Shown here piece by piece: positions 24,772 through 37,800 of a DNA stretch of 64,000 nucleotides. Made by a program: the position numbers and the translations under genes. This DNA is from Furcasterigmium furcatum (lineage: Eukaryota; Ascomycota; Sordariomycetes; Glomerellales; Plectosphaerellaceae). The stretch lies in contig BCIA01000001.1 in assembly GCA_001599815.1 (NCBI GenBank), forward strand, positions 2,298,934 through 2,362,933. Reading direction: 5' to 3'. Under the pieces are notes generated by a model. The model was given only the letters and a program-made list of their open reading frames with translations, had not been told where the DNA came from and searched no databases. Numbering within the stretch: position 1 is the stretch's first letter; every line of letters begins with the position of its first letter.

Positions 24772-27700
24772 ATCTATGTGCTTGCGTACATACGATGGTA
24801 ATGGTGTGTCTTCTGCCAACTTGCGAGAATGGCATGAAGAGGGAGAAGCCTGGGCACATGGACGCGCATCAACCAGCCCGCGAGGCTGATGGCGGCCAAG
24901 ATGGTCGTCAGACTAGATGACAGACAATTGATATCAGCACCTCTCACTCACCTGTTGTTGCTTTTCCTTCCGAGCCTCGTGTGATCCGTTCGCAGCTTGC
25001 TTGCTTAGCCTGGCAGCCTTCAAGTTCAAGTCCCACCAGTGGCGCAACCTGGTGGCTCACGGACACGCCATGGTGGCATGTCATTTCCACTAGACGGCGC
25101 CAATACCCAGGTACCGCTCACCAACAGCACGCACGTGGGACTGTGCATCGTGCAAGAGCAAGAAGTATTTTCTCTCATCGGCCGCCGGACATCTATCTGA
25201 TGGGCGGGGCCTCGGCGTGGGGCCCGGAGGAAGGGTTCAAGTTTTCATCTATCTGGGAGCGTGCGGCTGCATGGACGGAGATTACGACCGGCGCCAGGTA
25301 GTCGAGGGGATCACGGATGAGCGCGACAGGTACTGTACATATGTACCTACTATGTGGTCGTACAAGTCAATTGGGATCTGAAGCGGCTATCTTGGGCCAA
25401 GAGATGAATCTCCCGGCACGATCCTTGGGGAAAGAAGGGGACTCTGGAGGTGAGGGTGACGCCGATGGATGGAGTGAGTGTTTCACTGCCGCTGGACCTT
25501 GGGACGAAATCCATGCATCCCCAATAGTAGATCTCGCCTTGATTAATACGAAATACTACTTATACCAGGTCAACCTGGCCTGGCCAAAGCGTGAACGATA
25601 CGACGCGACTTGCGAGCGGGAAGATCATATCGACGACCCTTGAGATTAATCAACCATAGCAAACGCCTAGCCGTAAGTAAGTGCAATACTGTGCCCTCAA
25701 AGTCACATCGAGAAGGACGGTGCACGGCAACGGCGATGTGCTGGGAGATTGCTTCAAGGGGCCGTGCGACACCAATTCCGGCCTGGTCCTCGGTCTGAAC
25801 CTCGACGATGACATCGGCTAGCATCGCGAATCGATGAGAAGAGCTAGCGGGACGCGCTATGCGTCCGTGACACTCGATAGTCGCCAGCGGCAAAGGAGGT
25901 TCGTGAGAGAGGCAGAGGGCCCGAGGGAGAGGAAATAAGAGCACGGATGGCTCGCGCTTGTCGCTGTGTAGCGTCTTGGTCGCCGTTTGACGTCGATATT
26001 AGCCACATTGGAGACCTTCCTTGGCCGATGGGCTCTCTGTGCCGTCGACGAGGACGCCCTCGGTACTGTGCTCGTATGTACATGTCACCACAGCGTCCTG
26101 ATAAGCCAGCCCCTTTCCGTCTGACTTGCACCTGAACAGATGAGCCTGTACAAGTAAAAGGGAAGAAGAAGACTCCTCATCCCGGCCGAGTCCCTCTTGC
26201 TAGATCGGACGGTGTGCAGGACCCCTTGTCCTGGCCCTCCCCTTGCTAATGTTCCTCTGGCGGTGTCTGTCAGGGGTCACCCCTGAACGTGGCGCGAGTG
26301 TGGGGGAGCCATGCGGTGAGGTTATTTGCTGTCTCTGCCCAGAAGGACACAGACGTCGCTTGGCGCTGTACCTCGCGCTCGTCCACGACTGACCCAGGCT
26401 GTTTCAGATTGACCAGGACACAGGAAAGGTTTGTCCCTGGTATTTCCTTTGCCTCTCTTCCAGAACCACGGCTGGCGATGAGTTGGGGTGTATCTCCGGG
26501 TGGGGTGGGTAGGTGAGATCAAGACATTCATCGAGCACGTGGGAGAGTCGAGTCGAGTCGAGCGGGCTCTATGACGATGCAAGGAGAGTGAGTGAGTGAG
26601 CGAGCTGGTGAGCTGGCAAGGGAGCAGGGTCTCTGTTGCGTAAGTACTTACACACTTACTTACTCGGGACTTTTCTTCGGAGTCGGGAATTTACAAGTCA
26701 GGCAATCGGCATCTGTGCTATTCGAGTCTCGGAGGAGGCCCTCCTCCCTCTTGTCGCCCTTCTCGGGCTCGAGTATACCGCGTCCACACCATCTCCTATC
26801 CCTGCGACCACTCACCGGCCTCCTGGCCACCTCACGTACAGCCGGCATGTCATGCAGGTACAGTCACCCCCTTCATTGGACGAGCAACAGACGGCGCACT
26901 CAACTCTGGTACCGGGGGTGGGCAAAACTTGGGACCAACCTCCCGCCGACTGAAGGACCAGTTGGATGAGATCACGCTCAAGGGGGTTCCTCACCGCCCC
27001 TGAGTCGGGACTCCAGAAAGGGTTGCAGAGTCACATTCCTCGTGCAGTGGCTGGCCAAGCCGCTGGAACTACTCTCATGGTCGACTTGATATCGAGCCGT
27101 GCTGGTGTTCCCCTCACGATCCCCCGGGGCCACGGAGGCTCGGCCTCCGTCCCGTGTGCTGGTGCTCCACCAAACGCCCGAGCCGACTTACACGCACTGC
27201 AGCACTTAGGAGGGAGCGAACGTCACCCAAGTCACTTACACCTTACCCAGATCACCGCATCCTCGATCTACGCCTATATCTCCAGTCTCGTAAGGGTATA
27301 TTGGAGATACTATCCTCGATATTGCGTTCCGTGACCGCGCGCAGCATCGCTGCTGCAATCCTCATAGGCCACCGTCAACCTACTCCCCCCGATGTCGCTC
27401 AACTCTGAGGCTGCTGTGCCCAGATGAGCCCATTGCACAAAACCTTCGCCCGTCTGGAGCTGACGTTCGAGGCCCCGAAAGCTGGGGATCCGTGGGCTGA
27501 GAAGTACCTCGCGGCTTCTCACCCTTACTGTGCTCACTGTGCTCCAAATTCACGGGTGTTTCCTCCCATCTTCCTCTGAACATCGAATACCATCTTCCAT
27601 TTATCTGATGTCTCGGGTCCAGAACCCATACTCTTGGTTGTCCAGATCTATACCCAACACCACAAGCGGAATAGATCCGGCGGCTGAGAAGTCGTAGCAC

Positions 27701-29439
27701 CCTCCAACTCCAAGAGCACGTTGCTGACCTGACCTAGCCAAGACAAAGAACCACCAGTGCCTGGACATCCTGTTGGGCGGTGCCTGATGGCTCGAGGGCC
27801 CAGAACCAGGATGTCGGCAGACGGGAGGGAGGCAAGTTCGCCGGAGAGGGAACGGCGGGAAACTCAAATCCGGGGGNGGGNATTTTAGGTCGCCGGGGCA
27901 GACGGAGAGACTATGCCAGCCAAGCGGATGACAGAAAGGATGGCCGCCCTCAGTAGCAGCCATGTCGACCAGCAGACTTGAGATCGAGCAATAGAATCGA
28001 GATGACCTCTCTCTCAACCCTAAGAAATTGACATAGCCTCTATCTTGATTGCAAGAAATCGATTCTCATTTAGAGAGAATCCAAGGGCAACGCAGCTGGA
28101 CGGCAACGTAGCTGGACCGGCCATGTATTCTGTGGACCGCTTGCCCAGCTTGAGGATGGGCAGAGCGCGGAGATCAGACGGTCTCGCCCGCGCCTCGTTG
28201 CCGGATCCGGACAGCTTGGGAGGCGGCGATGGCCGGCCGGCTGGGCGACGCTGGAGGGACGACCGATCGAGGTGAGACACTTGCGGCACGGCCGGATTCG
28301 GCAAGTGCCAACAACTTCGGGCGATGATTAAGGCAGCCCCAGACCCCGGCTTTTGGGACCATGGACCTGATACATGAACAAAGCCCGAGTTGATTTGGCG
28401 GTGAGATCCCGCCGGTGCAACCGGGATGTGGGAGAAGCCAGGACTGACTGTGCTGTCGGGATCTCTCCACGGCATGTCGTGAGACAGTTGGCCGGTGTAC
28501 TGGGTTGGTTAGAGATCTGGCGCTGGCTGGCTCCTGGTGCAGCATAGCAGAAACATGGAAGCCTGCATTTCAAGAGGCCCGACTATCCTGTACATATGAT
28601 AACTCCAAGAGAAATCAAATGTCTGCCCTACCTATGCGTGGCCTCTGACCCAGTGCTCTGCATCCTGATGAATCGAGCTGTGATTTTAGCAGGTGCTCTA
28701 AGATACTAAATCCTCGAATCAGCTTCCTCGTCATCATGATTTCCCATTGCGATCAAATAAGATGATGTTTTGCCAGATTCGAATCATCGGTCTTCAGTCT
28801 TGGGCCCCCCAACCAACTCGCAGAAACAATTAAACAAAATGTTATCAAGGAGAAGTTTTGTTTATTAGATAGAAGAGAGAGGGCCAAAAAACATGGGATC
28901 CCGCGCGGCCTGGTGCCTCGCATGCGTTTTGAACTGTCAGTCGCTAGGCATCCAAGGCGCTCTTGCACCAGCCATTCCAGACTCATGACAACGCTCCCCA
29001 GCCAGACCATCCACTCCAGTGAACCAGGCTGTTTGGAATTGATGGGACTGGAACCGCTTATGTTCTACTGTCATGGATTGGGAAGGTGCTGGTGGGTGAG
29101 CAGCTGGCAAACTTACACAGCGGGAAGGAAGCTGCAGGAGCCCGACAGCTGGAGAGCCCCCGCCTCACCAACAGATGGGATCTTCAATGGCCTGCCGTCT
29201 TCTTGTGATACGGGCATGCCATACTGATGATGTCACTGTTGACATGCCCACTGTCACACCCTCCACCTCATGTACCCGGGCTTCAGAGTGAGTGGTTCGA
29301 GTCCTACCTACCTTGGTTCAGGTGATATGCATCTGGTGCCACTCAACATGATCCCTCGTTTTCATAGAATGCCGGATCAACAAACACAAATGCAAAAAGG
29401 AAAAAGTCAGGTCAGAATAACAGTCAAAAACCCCCCCAA

Positions 29440-29535
29440 AAATAAAAAAATTGGCCGCTTCCGGCGCAGGGTCGAACTGCAGGCTCAAGGGCGTCCCCTC
29501 CAACCCGCCTGCAGTTAACCGTTGCACCATCCACG
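29440..29535 (-). repeat. tRNA-like (pol III) relic with hairpin
   Basis: On the minus strand there is an A-box-like tggtgcaacgg (29529-29519) and, about 45 nt downstream, a B-box-like gttcgaccc (29477-29469). A T-run follows at about 29450-29444, as expected of an RNA polymerase III terminator. A T-arm (tgcag/ctgcg around ttcgacc) can be folded. The 7-bp acceptor stem does not pair, so this is not an intact tRNA. A perfect 10-bp inverted repeat (29475-29484 with 29507-29516) encloses the middle. It may be a tRNA pseudogene or the head of a SINE; a chance match is possible. Confidence 0.3.
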
Positions 29536-30588
29536 ACTGTGGACACGGGATATTGATACTTGAATAGCTCGGGACCATTATGAACCTTCTTCGGAGGGAA
29601 GGGACCAGGGGAGTTGGGTCATATGGATGGGCAGGCGGGCACGGCAGGCGGCTGGGGCGCTCCTGCTCCCAAAAGCATCATGAAGTGGGCTCATGTAAGC
29701 AAAATGATGCTACCCAAACAGGAGCATGGCTGGACGTCAAAGAGTACCTACAAGACGATCGGCTGGGGCCATGGGGTTTATGATGATAGATAGGTAGGTA
29801 GTTGCCATAGTTTTGTATTGGCATCCGATAGGCCTCGTCTACGTACTGTCCCCCCGGTTTCAAGAGCTCACATACAAGTGCATCTCGAGGGGAGTTGACG
29901 TCCTTTCTTACCACTTGCCAGGGGTAAGAAAGGGCTCCTCGTCCCCCCTGTCTCTTCTGGCATATGTGATATCAAGCATCACCGAAGGATCGACACAAGA
30001 CATAGATGATACATGATTAGACTCAACATCGCCTATTATCATCTCACGGCACCCCCCTACCGCCTCGTCACCTGGGGTGCCCTCCGCCATTGATCTACGT
30101 ACACAACACAGGAAACATGAAAATATTACAAGGCTGTACCAAAAATGACTCCCCCCCAAGGGAGAAAGGGGGCTGAGCGTGCCGAAGAACAACCAGCTCA
30201 ACGCCCCTGGCAACGAGCCCTGTTGCCTTCCCCTTCCTTTTTGATGATGATGATGATGCCCGCCAACCATATGCCGTGGCCCCTGACACCGTATTCGCCC
30301 AGATTGCACCGACACGTACACATGCGACCATCGTCAGCCTGCCCGCCCCTAATGTCATGACGATGTAGCCATAAAACACAGTCCTTGCGGTAGACATCAT
30401 CTACCGCCCCGCCCTATGAGAAGTTGGTGTTGCGGGTCATGAAAAGGCAAACCGCGCAAGGGCACGGAGGAGCATGCGGTCATTCACGTGCAGCCAAGAG
30501 GCTGCTGGGTGTGTGACCCCATGCATCCGCAGCGTTCCCGGATATATACCGCCTCCAAGAATGAAAAGCCTGGCACAAGCATCGCCGC

Positions 30589-31759
30589 TTAAGCCTTGCG
30601 CGAGCGAGGGGTGGAGCCGCCGGCCTTGGCACCGGTGGTGGTCGCGGAGCCGTTGGTCTTGCTGTTGGGGGAGGACAGGCGAGCAATGTCGTGAGGGTCG
30701 GGGAGGGGAGCCTGGGACATGCGGCGCAGAGACTTGCGGGTGGTGGAGCCGCCCTTCTTGCCGTCCTTCTTGTAGGTGGCGAAGTAGAAGGAGATGAAGA
30801 GAAGGAGGTAGGAGCTGAGGGTGATGATACCGGCAAAGGCGGCGAACTCCTCACCGGCGCACTTGCCAGCGTTGGGCATGGAGGGGAAGTAGGTGGAGGT
30901 GAAGTAAGTGTACGAGGCGAAGTACACGAAGCCGAGGTCGATGACGAACTGGATGATCTGGAGACGGGTGACCCACTCCTTCCACCAGATACGGACGCCG
31001 CGGGCGCTCTGGAAGTAGTACCAGTACATGACGACGTGGACCATCAGGTTGAGGGTGATGGGAACCCAGGAGACGGCGGTGGAACCAATGAGCTGGGTGT
31101 AGCACAGGAAGGCGGTGGCGCCGTGGTGGTAGCAGTGGAGGAAGGCTGGAGAGGGGTTCAGGTCAGCCATGGATTTGGTTCTACCGGTTTCAAAATGACG
31201 GGGGCAGCGCATACTCAGGGGCTTCTTCTTGAGGAAGAGGAAGCAGGTGTCGAGAAGCTCGAGGTACTTGGTCAGGTAGTTGAGCTGCGAGCGAGTCAGT
31301 TCACCCGTTGCGACACCAGGAAACCACCGGGGCGCATACGTAGTAGAGGACAACAAGGGGCTGAGTCCAGCCGCCCTCGGTGTGGCAGATGGCGTGGAAG
31401 ATGCCGCCACGGACGACGGTGGGGAGAAGCTGCTCAACGAAGAGAGCCAGGAGGATGGCGCTGATGGCGGTGAGGTAGAAGTTGTGGATCAGGAAGAGCG
31501 TCTTGAGCTTGTAGGGCTCGCGGTTGCGCATCCACTCGCGTCCGCCGAAGATGACGGCGTAGTAGATGACGATGAAGATGGAGGTCTCCTTGATGGTCGA
31601 CATGGGAGTTGAGCCCTGAACGAAGCGGAACTCGCTGGAAGGGTAACCAAGGACGGCCGTCAAGGCCTTATCGAAGATGGGCCATAGCTCGACGCCGAAG
31701 GGACGGTCGATGGTCGGCAGAGGCAGCTGCTCGTAGAAGGTGGTGGGTGAGGTAGTCAT
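30589..31759 (-). CDS. Very-long-chain fatty acid elongase (ELO/GNS1-SUR4 family)
   Basis: Three exons: 31759-31340, 31284-31215 and 31145-30589, with introns of 55 and 69 bp, giving 348 residues. It is the condensing enzyme (3-ketoacyl-CoA synthase) of fatty acid elongation in the ER, making long acyl chains for sphingolipids. Diagnostic motifs are the histidine box HCYHHGA (His167, His170, His171, directly after the second junction), KYLELLDTCFLFLKKKPL just before it, and HVVMYWYYF after it. About seven hydrophobic segments are visible. The EFRFVQGSTPMST segment near the N-terminus resembles yeast Elo2/Elo3, but I cannot say which. The basic C-terminal tail (KKDGKKGG, then Ser/Arg-rich) is cytosolic and typical of ER residents. 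Divergent from COX6, 1.4 kb away. Confidence 0.95.
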
Positions 31760-33197
31760 CTTGACAGGAGGTATTATCGACGAGTCGCGAATGCGATCCA
31801 CGTGTGATTCGTTCGACGGGGGAGCCGGGCAAGGCGAGGTTTTGTTTGTCCTCGGGGGGCAACGAAGCCAAATAAGAAAGCCTAAGGAGTGACGAGAAAG
31901 GGACCAGACGACCGCGCAACCAACGAGATCCTGAAGAGGAGTCTGGCAGTACGGACGGGAAGGGAGGAAGGGAAGGACGAAGGAGAAGAAATAGACAGAT
32001 CTACGGATCTTGGGGAAGGAGGGAAAAAGAGAGACGGCAGGCGGAGATGACCAGGCTTGGGGTTGGATCAAAGGGGGGAATTTTCGAGCGCAGCACGGGC
32101 AGGCATTGGCAGCGCGGCGCGGCGCGAATAGTGACTGGTGTGGGCAACTGGGTACGCAGGTATGGGAAATGGAAGCTACCGCCCGACATAGGTACCGTGT
32201 ACTTGGGCCTGTGTCACGGGAGATTGGCTGAACCGCATGTGATTTGGCGTCTTGGCCAATCATGTCGCCGAAGAAATGGGTCTCATTTACTGGCACGTGA
32301 TCTTGTAGTGAGCATGAATCCTCGGACACCAACAGGAGAAGGTGGAAAAGGGGTACACCAGAGGTCGCGGATACCTTGGCCCTCAGTAATCTCCGTGCAT
32401 CGCTTTTGCTCCATCGACGTCAACTCGCGCTGGGCATGATCCTCCCGGAGACAAAATGTGGAGGACTAGAGAGAAAGCCTCGGCCCCTTTCTGACTCGGG
32501 TGCAGGAGGCCGAGGATGAGGGCGAAATGGACCCATTGGATGAATATTGATGGATGACGATGCAGCGCAATTTTTGGTCTGCTTTGAAGAATGCCATATT
32601 AGTATGGAACAAGAAAGTTTTCCCGGTCGGCCAGCCTTGTTGCTTCCAAGGTTGCCACAAGTCAGCCTCGCCCGACTTCTAGAAGGACGACCATTCACGA
32701 CAGGCGCAAATGCTTACATACCCCCGACGTTCGTTGCAGGGCTGCCGCCAATGGCAGCGCCGCCCAGGAAAGCTGCATCTGTTGCTGAGCAAGTCTGACC
32801 ACTTTGCACGTCAGGGAACCTCGACAACAGGGTGTTCCTGAATACAGTAGGTGGCATCCTGAACACTGTGCAATCTCACCTCCTCGAAGCGGGCAGCATG
32901 CGTTTCCGACACAATTCACACGGCCTGGAGCTCACCCTGCCGACTGAGACTACCAGGGCTTAGTCATCCAATCAAATTCTCGCAGAAACCAATCCCCGAG
33001 CCCGCTGGCCCCAAACACAACCGACATCATTCGATGCCGGCCAGTCCCATTGGAGCCGACCCGCGAGTGGACAGAGCTGAGCCCGGTCCTTTCCACCTTG
33101 CGAAACTTCTCCCATCGCTCAATCCCACGTCCCGAATACCGTCACCAACAATCACCACCACCACCACACCCGCATCGCCGTGCTGCCCTCTCTCACA
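31760..33197. other. Divergent promoter region between elongase and COX6
   Basis: 1.4 kb containing both promoters and leaders. A purine/GC-rich elongase leader lies next to 31760 and a C/A-rich COX6 leader (repeated caccacc) next to 33197. No gene or RNA is supported inside. Confidence 0.5.
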
Positions 33198-34126
33198 ATG
33201 GCCTCCGCTTCGTCTCTCCTCCGCGTCGCCGCCCGCCGCGGCGTCTCCTCCTCCTTCTTCTACTCCAGCCCCGTCGTCCGCTCCGCGCCCCTCGCCGCCC
33301 GCGCTTCCGTGGTCCCGACCTTCACCTCCAACTTCAGCACCGCACCCGTCCTGCGCTCCGGCGAGCACGCCGAGGAGACCTTCGAGGAGTTCTCCGCCAG
33401 GTACGATTGATCCGTCGATGCACCTCTCGATTACGCTTCTCCTGGGTCCTTGGCGGCGTCTCAATTGGCGATTCGATTCCTCCGGTCGTCCAGCGTCGAA
33501 TATATGTGGGGAGGGCTTTTTTCCCTCCCTCGCTCGATGCTGGAACCGGGGAGACGGCGAGCCACCACACGACGGACGCACCGCCAACCCGCCAGGGCCT
33601 TGCACGGAGCTCTCAATTGACCAGTCCCGGAGCTGACGATTTCTCCCCCGCCAGGTTCGAGAAGGAATTCGACGGCGTCAACGATGTTTTCGAGCTCCAG
33701 GTACGCACGGCTCCCGACGCCTCATACACGCATGGGCCAAAGTGGTCTGATCGGAACAATTGAGACTAACCACCACCACCACGCAGCGCAACCTCAACAA
33801 CGCCTTCGCCTACGATCTCGTCCCCTCTCCCCAGGTCGTCGCCGCCGCCCTGAAAGCCGCCCGCCGCGTCAACGACTTTGCGACCGCCATCCGCATCTTC
33901 GAGGGTATGACATGACTCGTCCCTATTACCTCGGCCCATCGCGTGGCACCACGCAATTGCATCGCCGACGTCTCCCCAACACAGCTAGCTGACACCATCT
34001 GCAGGAATCAAGGCCAAGGTCGAGAACAAGGGCCAGTACGAGCAGTACCTCGCCGAGCTTAAGCCCCTGCGGGAGGAGCTCGGTGTCCCCCTGAAGGAGG
34101 ACATCTACCCCGAGGCGAAGAACTAA
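33198..34126 (+). CDS. COX6: Cytochrome c oxidase subunit 6 (COX6/mammalian Va)
   Basis: Four exons: 33198-33400, 33655-33700, 33787-33904 and 34005-34126, giving 162 residues. It is a peripheral matrix-side subunit of respiratory complex IV. The first ~45 residues are an Arg/Ser/Ala-rich mitochondrial presequence (MASASSLLRVAARRG). The mature part starts around EHAEETFEEFSARFEKEF and contains the family core DVFELQRNLNNAFAYDLVPSP, AALKAARRVNDFATAIRIFEG and the terminal YLAELKPLREELGV. The length is slightly above yeast Cox6 (148). The start ATG is chosen because it opens the presequence; upstream in-frame codons are leader. The first intron (254 bp) is the longest intron I assign in the window. 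Confidence 0.96.
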
Positions 34127-34865
34127 ACCCGACATCGCGAATACCCCTTCCTGCCCTTCTCCCCTCGCCAGCCTGCGCACTCTGTCGTCTTTAATCAACC
34201 GGAAGACAAGATGACCAGGCCCAGCGAGGGGCGGAGGGCAGCAGAGCCATGGCTCACGCGGGCCGACAGGCTTTCGATTTCTTCACCGGCACTCGAAGTC
34301 GCGGAACGAAAGAGAGGAAAAGGCGCGAAAATCATTAACCCTGTACATCTCTGTCGAGCAAGGAGGGGGAGAGGCCGGGAGTCGCGAGCAGGAGCGAGTT
34401 GGAGAATCAGAAAGAGAGGCATCAATTCCCTCAGGGAGTTGACTTCTTGTGTTAGAGGGACGGCAGGCGAAACTTGTACATTTCCATTACTAGAGGCGAA
34501 AGACCACATCACCTTCACCGGCTGCCCTGCGCGTGATTACAGGTTGACTGCCAGCTCCAGACAAGTTGATGGCCGACTTGGCACATGATAGCATGTACTG
34601 ACTCACTCCCCAGGCTCTCTCTCGAAATCACCGCAAAGCGTCTCATTATAACATCTGGCTACTGGAGCTCGAATTTGGGTTATCTGGCGAGGACACGAGT
34701 TAAGGGAATCAAGAAATAAAGGACGTCATATCAGGCGTAACTATTCTCGGGTCCCGACCATGCAGGGTATCAACATTTGAACCGACCGCCCTCCTTCAAT
34801 CTAGCAACCGCACCCAGGCTAATATCCCCGTGCTCACTTGGAGGCCTCGTCGTATCTTGCCGCAC
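34127..34865. other. Intergenic between converging COX6 and chromodomain genes
   Basis: 0.74 kb between two 3' ends. No open frame with family-like composition and no RNA gene is seen; it should hold both 3' UTRs. Confidence 0.55.
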
Positions 34866-37800
34866 TCACAAGAAGTCCCTCAAGTGATTGAACCGCGCGT
34901 TTGCCGAGGGCGGGTTGAAGAACTGGCTCCCGGGCACTGCAGGTGGCATCCCGGCCTGATCGAACGGCGCAGCCAGATGCGCCGGCGACGTGCCCCTGCT
35001 AACGCCCGTGCTGGCTGCCGTGCTGGCCACCGTGCTCATCCCGCCCCGTCCGTTCCTGGGGCTCATGACGCCCATCCTTGGGCTCCGCGGCACACTAGCA
35101 CCCCTCGTCTCCCGTCGGCCGTTCTTCAGCGCCTTGAGCTCCTCCTTGACGCGGTCCAGCTCCGCCTCGCGGTCGCGCGCGATCGACTGCGCCTCGTGAA
35201 CCAGCCGCTGCATCTCCGTGTGCCCGTTGGCCGCGTTGATGCTCTGCACCTTGATGAGATCCTGCGCCCTCTCGGTCTTGAGCTTCTGCAGCTGTTCCCG
35301 GAGGTCTCGGTTCTCCGATATCGTCTGCTGCGCCTCCTGCCGCTCGTTCTGGAATACGGACCTAGCGTAGTCCAGATCACCGTCCTTGTTCTTGAGCCTG
35401 CGCTCCAGCTCCTTGATCTTGGCCTGGGCGTCCTCCAGCTCCTTGTCTTTGGCGGTGAGTTGGGCGAAGGTCGCGTCCTCGGAGGACCGCTCCTCCACGG
35501 CTTGACGGTACTTATGCTCCATCATGGAGTACTTATCTTCCACGGATTTGAGGATCGCGTCCGTAGCCTTTGCGCTCTCATCGGCGGCCATGCGGGCCTT
35601 CTCAGCGGAGGCACGCTCATGCTGGGCCTCCATGAGCCTCTGCTGTATGCTGTTGGCAGTGCTCTCGTAGCTCTTGATCTGCTTCGACATCTGACTGATC
35701 TGCCTTCCCCTGATGATCTCGAGCTCCTCGCTCTCCTTGAGCTTCTCCCCGAGCTGGTCGACGGTAGCCTGGAGGGCATCGAGGTGGGCTTTGGTGACAG
35801 TAAGATGGACTTGCGAGGGGTCGGGAACGACTTGGCTGCGAACAGTCTCGTCGAGCTCCCCTTGTGGCATCGAATGGCGGGGACGCTTGGACGATACGTC
35901 CTCAGTGTCGTCCTGGCATGAAGTAAGTAGATGTCCCGCAAGCTGGTGATAGTGGTTGACGAACAAGCTTGCGTTTGCGAGAGTCAGAGTCATCTGCATC
36001 TGGCTGTGCCTGCGGAGACTCCTTGGGCTGCGTGCGTTGCGCGGTCCCATAGAAATCCAACAAAATATGAGGAACTTCTTGGGGTTTCCAGTCAAAGAAG
36101 GCATCCTGCTCCTGCTCCTGCTCCATAATGTGACCGGCAAAGTGTGCAGCAATTCTGTCAGCAGGTATGTCGTCTTCAAAGTGGGACAAGTAAGGTCTGC
36201 TGTGGTAGAGAGAGATCAACATCGCATTCTTCCGCGTGAGGTTGTCCATGCCCGGGGGGATGGCAAGGTCGAGATGCTCGATGGTGTACGTATTCACGAG
36301 AGTGATGATCATCGGCCTGGTGTTGCTGGGGATGGCCTCGAGACGGTTGGCAAGTTCTGATGACGCGAAGCTGGAGTCGAGTGCAACGACCACATCAAAG
36401 TTGCCAGGGTCTTTGACATGTTGCTCCGCCCGCGTGAGCACCACCGCCAGCTCTGGCTCGGAGCCGCGGTCTTTGATATCGTCGAGATCGGTCTTTGAAT
36501 AAGCGACATCGTCGATCGAGGTGATGATGGCCTCCAGATAACCGACCAATTCGGATGAGCGAGCGACGACGAGCACGTTTTTGTTCGAGGTCGCGAGCTT
36601 CTCGATCAGCTGGCCCACGAAGAACAACTTGACGTTGCTGCTCAGGGCGTGCTTTGCCAGGTCTTGGGACGAGAGCTGTCGGATTGTCTGGGGACTGTTC
36701 TCGCCAGGGTAGTCGCATAGTCGATAGAGCTGGTCAAGGAGCACATCGATCTTTGCGATCAGTGCGGGATCAATCTCCTGGCTCTCCCGTCGAGCCTCAC
36801 TGAACACCTCGATTTCATGCTTGTATGAATTGTACGTGTCCACGTAGAGTTGCATAACGTTAGCGGGCATCTGTAGGGTGACCAAATATTCATTGGTTCC
36901 TGCGGTTGACGAGTCTTCTCCCTCGATCAGAGGGGACGCCGTTCCCGGAGTGGGAATGGGCAGCGCTTCCTCCGGCCCAGTGTTGTCGAGACCAAGGTCC
37001 AAGGGTTCATCCATCTGCAGTGGGGGCAGCTCAGGCTCAACAGAGCGGCTGATCTCGGATGGAGAGACGGTTCGTGGGAGTGACTCTGTGATATCGGGGC
37101 CCAAAAAGGGACCGGTCATCGAATCCGGAATGGGAACTAATGGTTGCGGATGCTGCGGCTCAGGATTGGAAATGGCGATGGGATCGACAGATGTGATTTG
37201 CAAGGTGATGTCCGGTTGAGGCTCCGAGTTGATGTGGATAGAAGGTGCCATCTGGATTGCAGGTTGCAAAGTCTCCGCGTGGAGAGTTGTGGTGCTTGTG
37301 GGGAGGTTTGTAGGAGGAGACGGCTCTGGTTCCAGGACCGGCGCAGATTCCGGTGCCCCCCCTGCCTGTGCGCCTGAGGTATCACCTGAGGCATCTGGCT
37401 GCGGTTCCGGAAGCTGTGCCTCGTTGGGCTCTGGGACCAAGGGTTTGAAGCCAGATAACGCAGCCTCCATCAGAATCTCTCTGGTGGAGCGCTTCGGCGT
37501 GCCGGATGAACTCATCCTGGACGGTGTACGGACTACTGATGAAGACCGAGACGGCGCAGGAGATTCAGTGTTGCGCACAAGTCGGGTGGCCGCGAAAGAA
37601 AAGCGAGATGAGTTAGATGACGGTGAAGAAGGTTCCCACGGGTGGACGTGTGGATAGCGGCTTAGTGTTTGATGCCGTTCCTCCGTCAAGAATCTACTCC
37701 CACGAAGTACGGTGTCCGGTACGATGTTGGAGCTGCTGCTGCTGCTGCTCTGGTCGAGCTGGCTATGCGGCGGCAGGGTAAAGATGGGAGTGACGACCTG

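Larger units (their letters stand above)
24562..30588. other. 6 kb gene-poor region with two ambiguous bases
   Basis: No supportable protein gene. It contains a 12-G run at 24760-24771, pentanucleotide GAGTC and GAGT repeats around 26545-26600, two N bases at 27877 and 27881 in a G-run, and a tRNA-like pol III element at about 29440-29535 (listed separately). A TGATGA microsatellite lies at 30242-30258. The last few hundred bases should include the 3' UTR of the elongase gene. Open frames are short, mutually overlapping and of random-like composition. Confidence 0.45.

Noticed and set aside
25018..25036. B-box-like caagttcaagtccc suggesting a tRNA
   Set aside because: No matching A-box, acceptor stem or T-run terminator nearby.
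30691..31464. 257-codon plus-strand frame
   Set aside because: It is antisense to the elongase gene and spans its introns.
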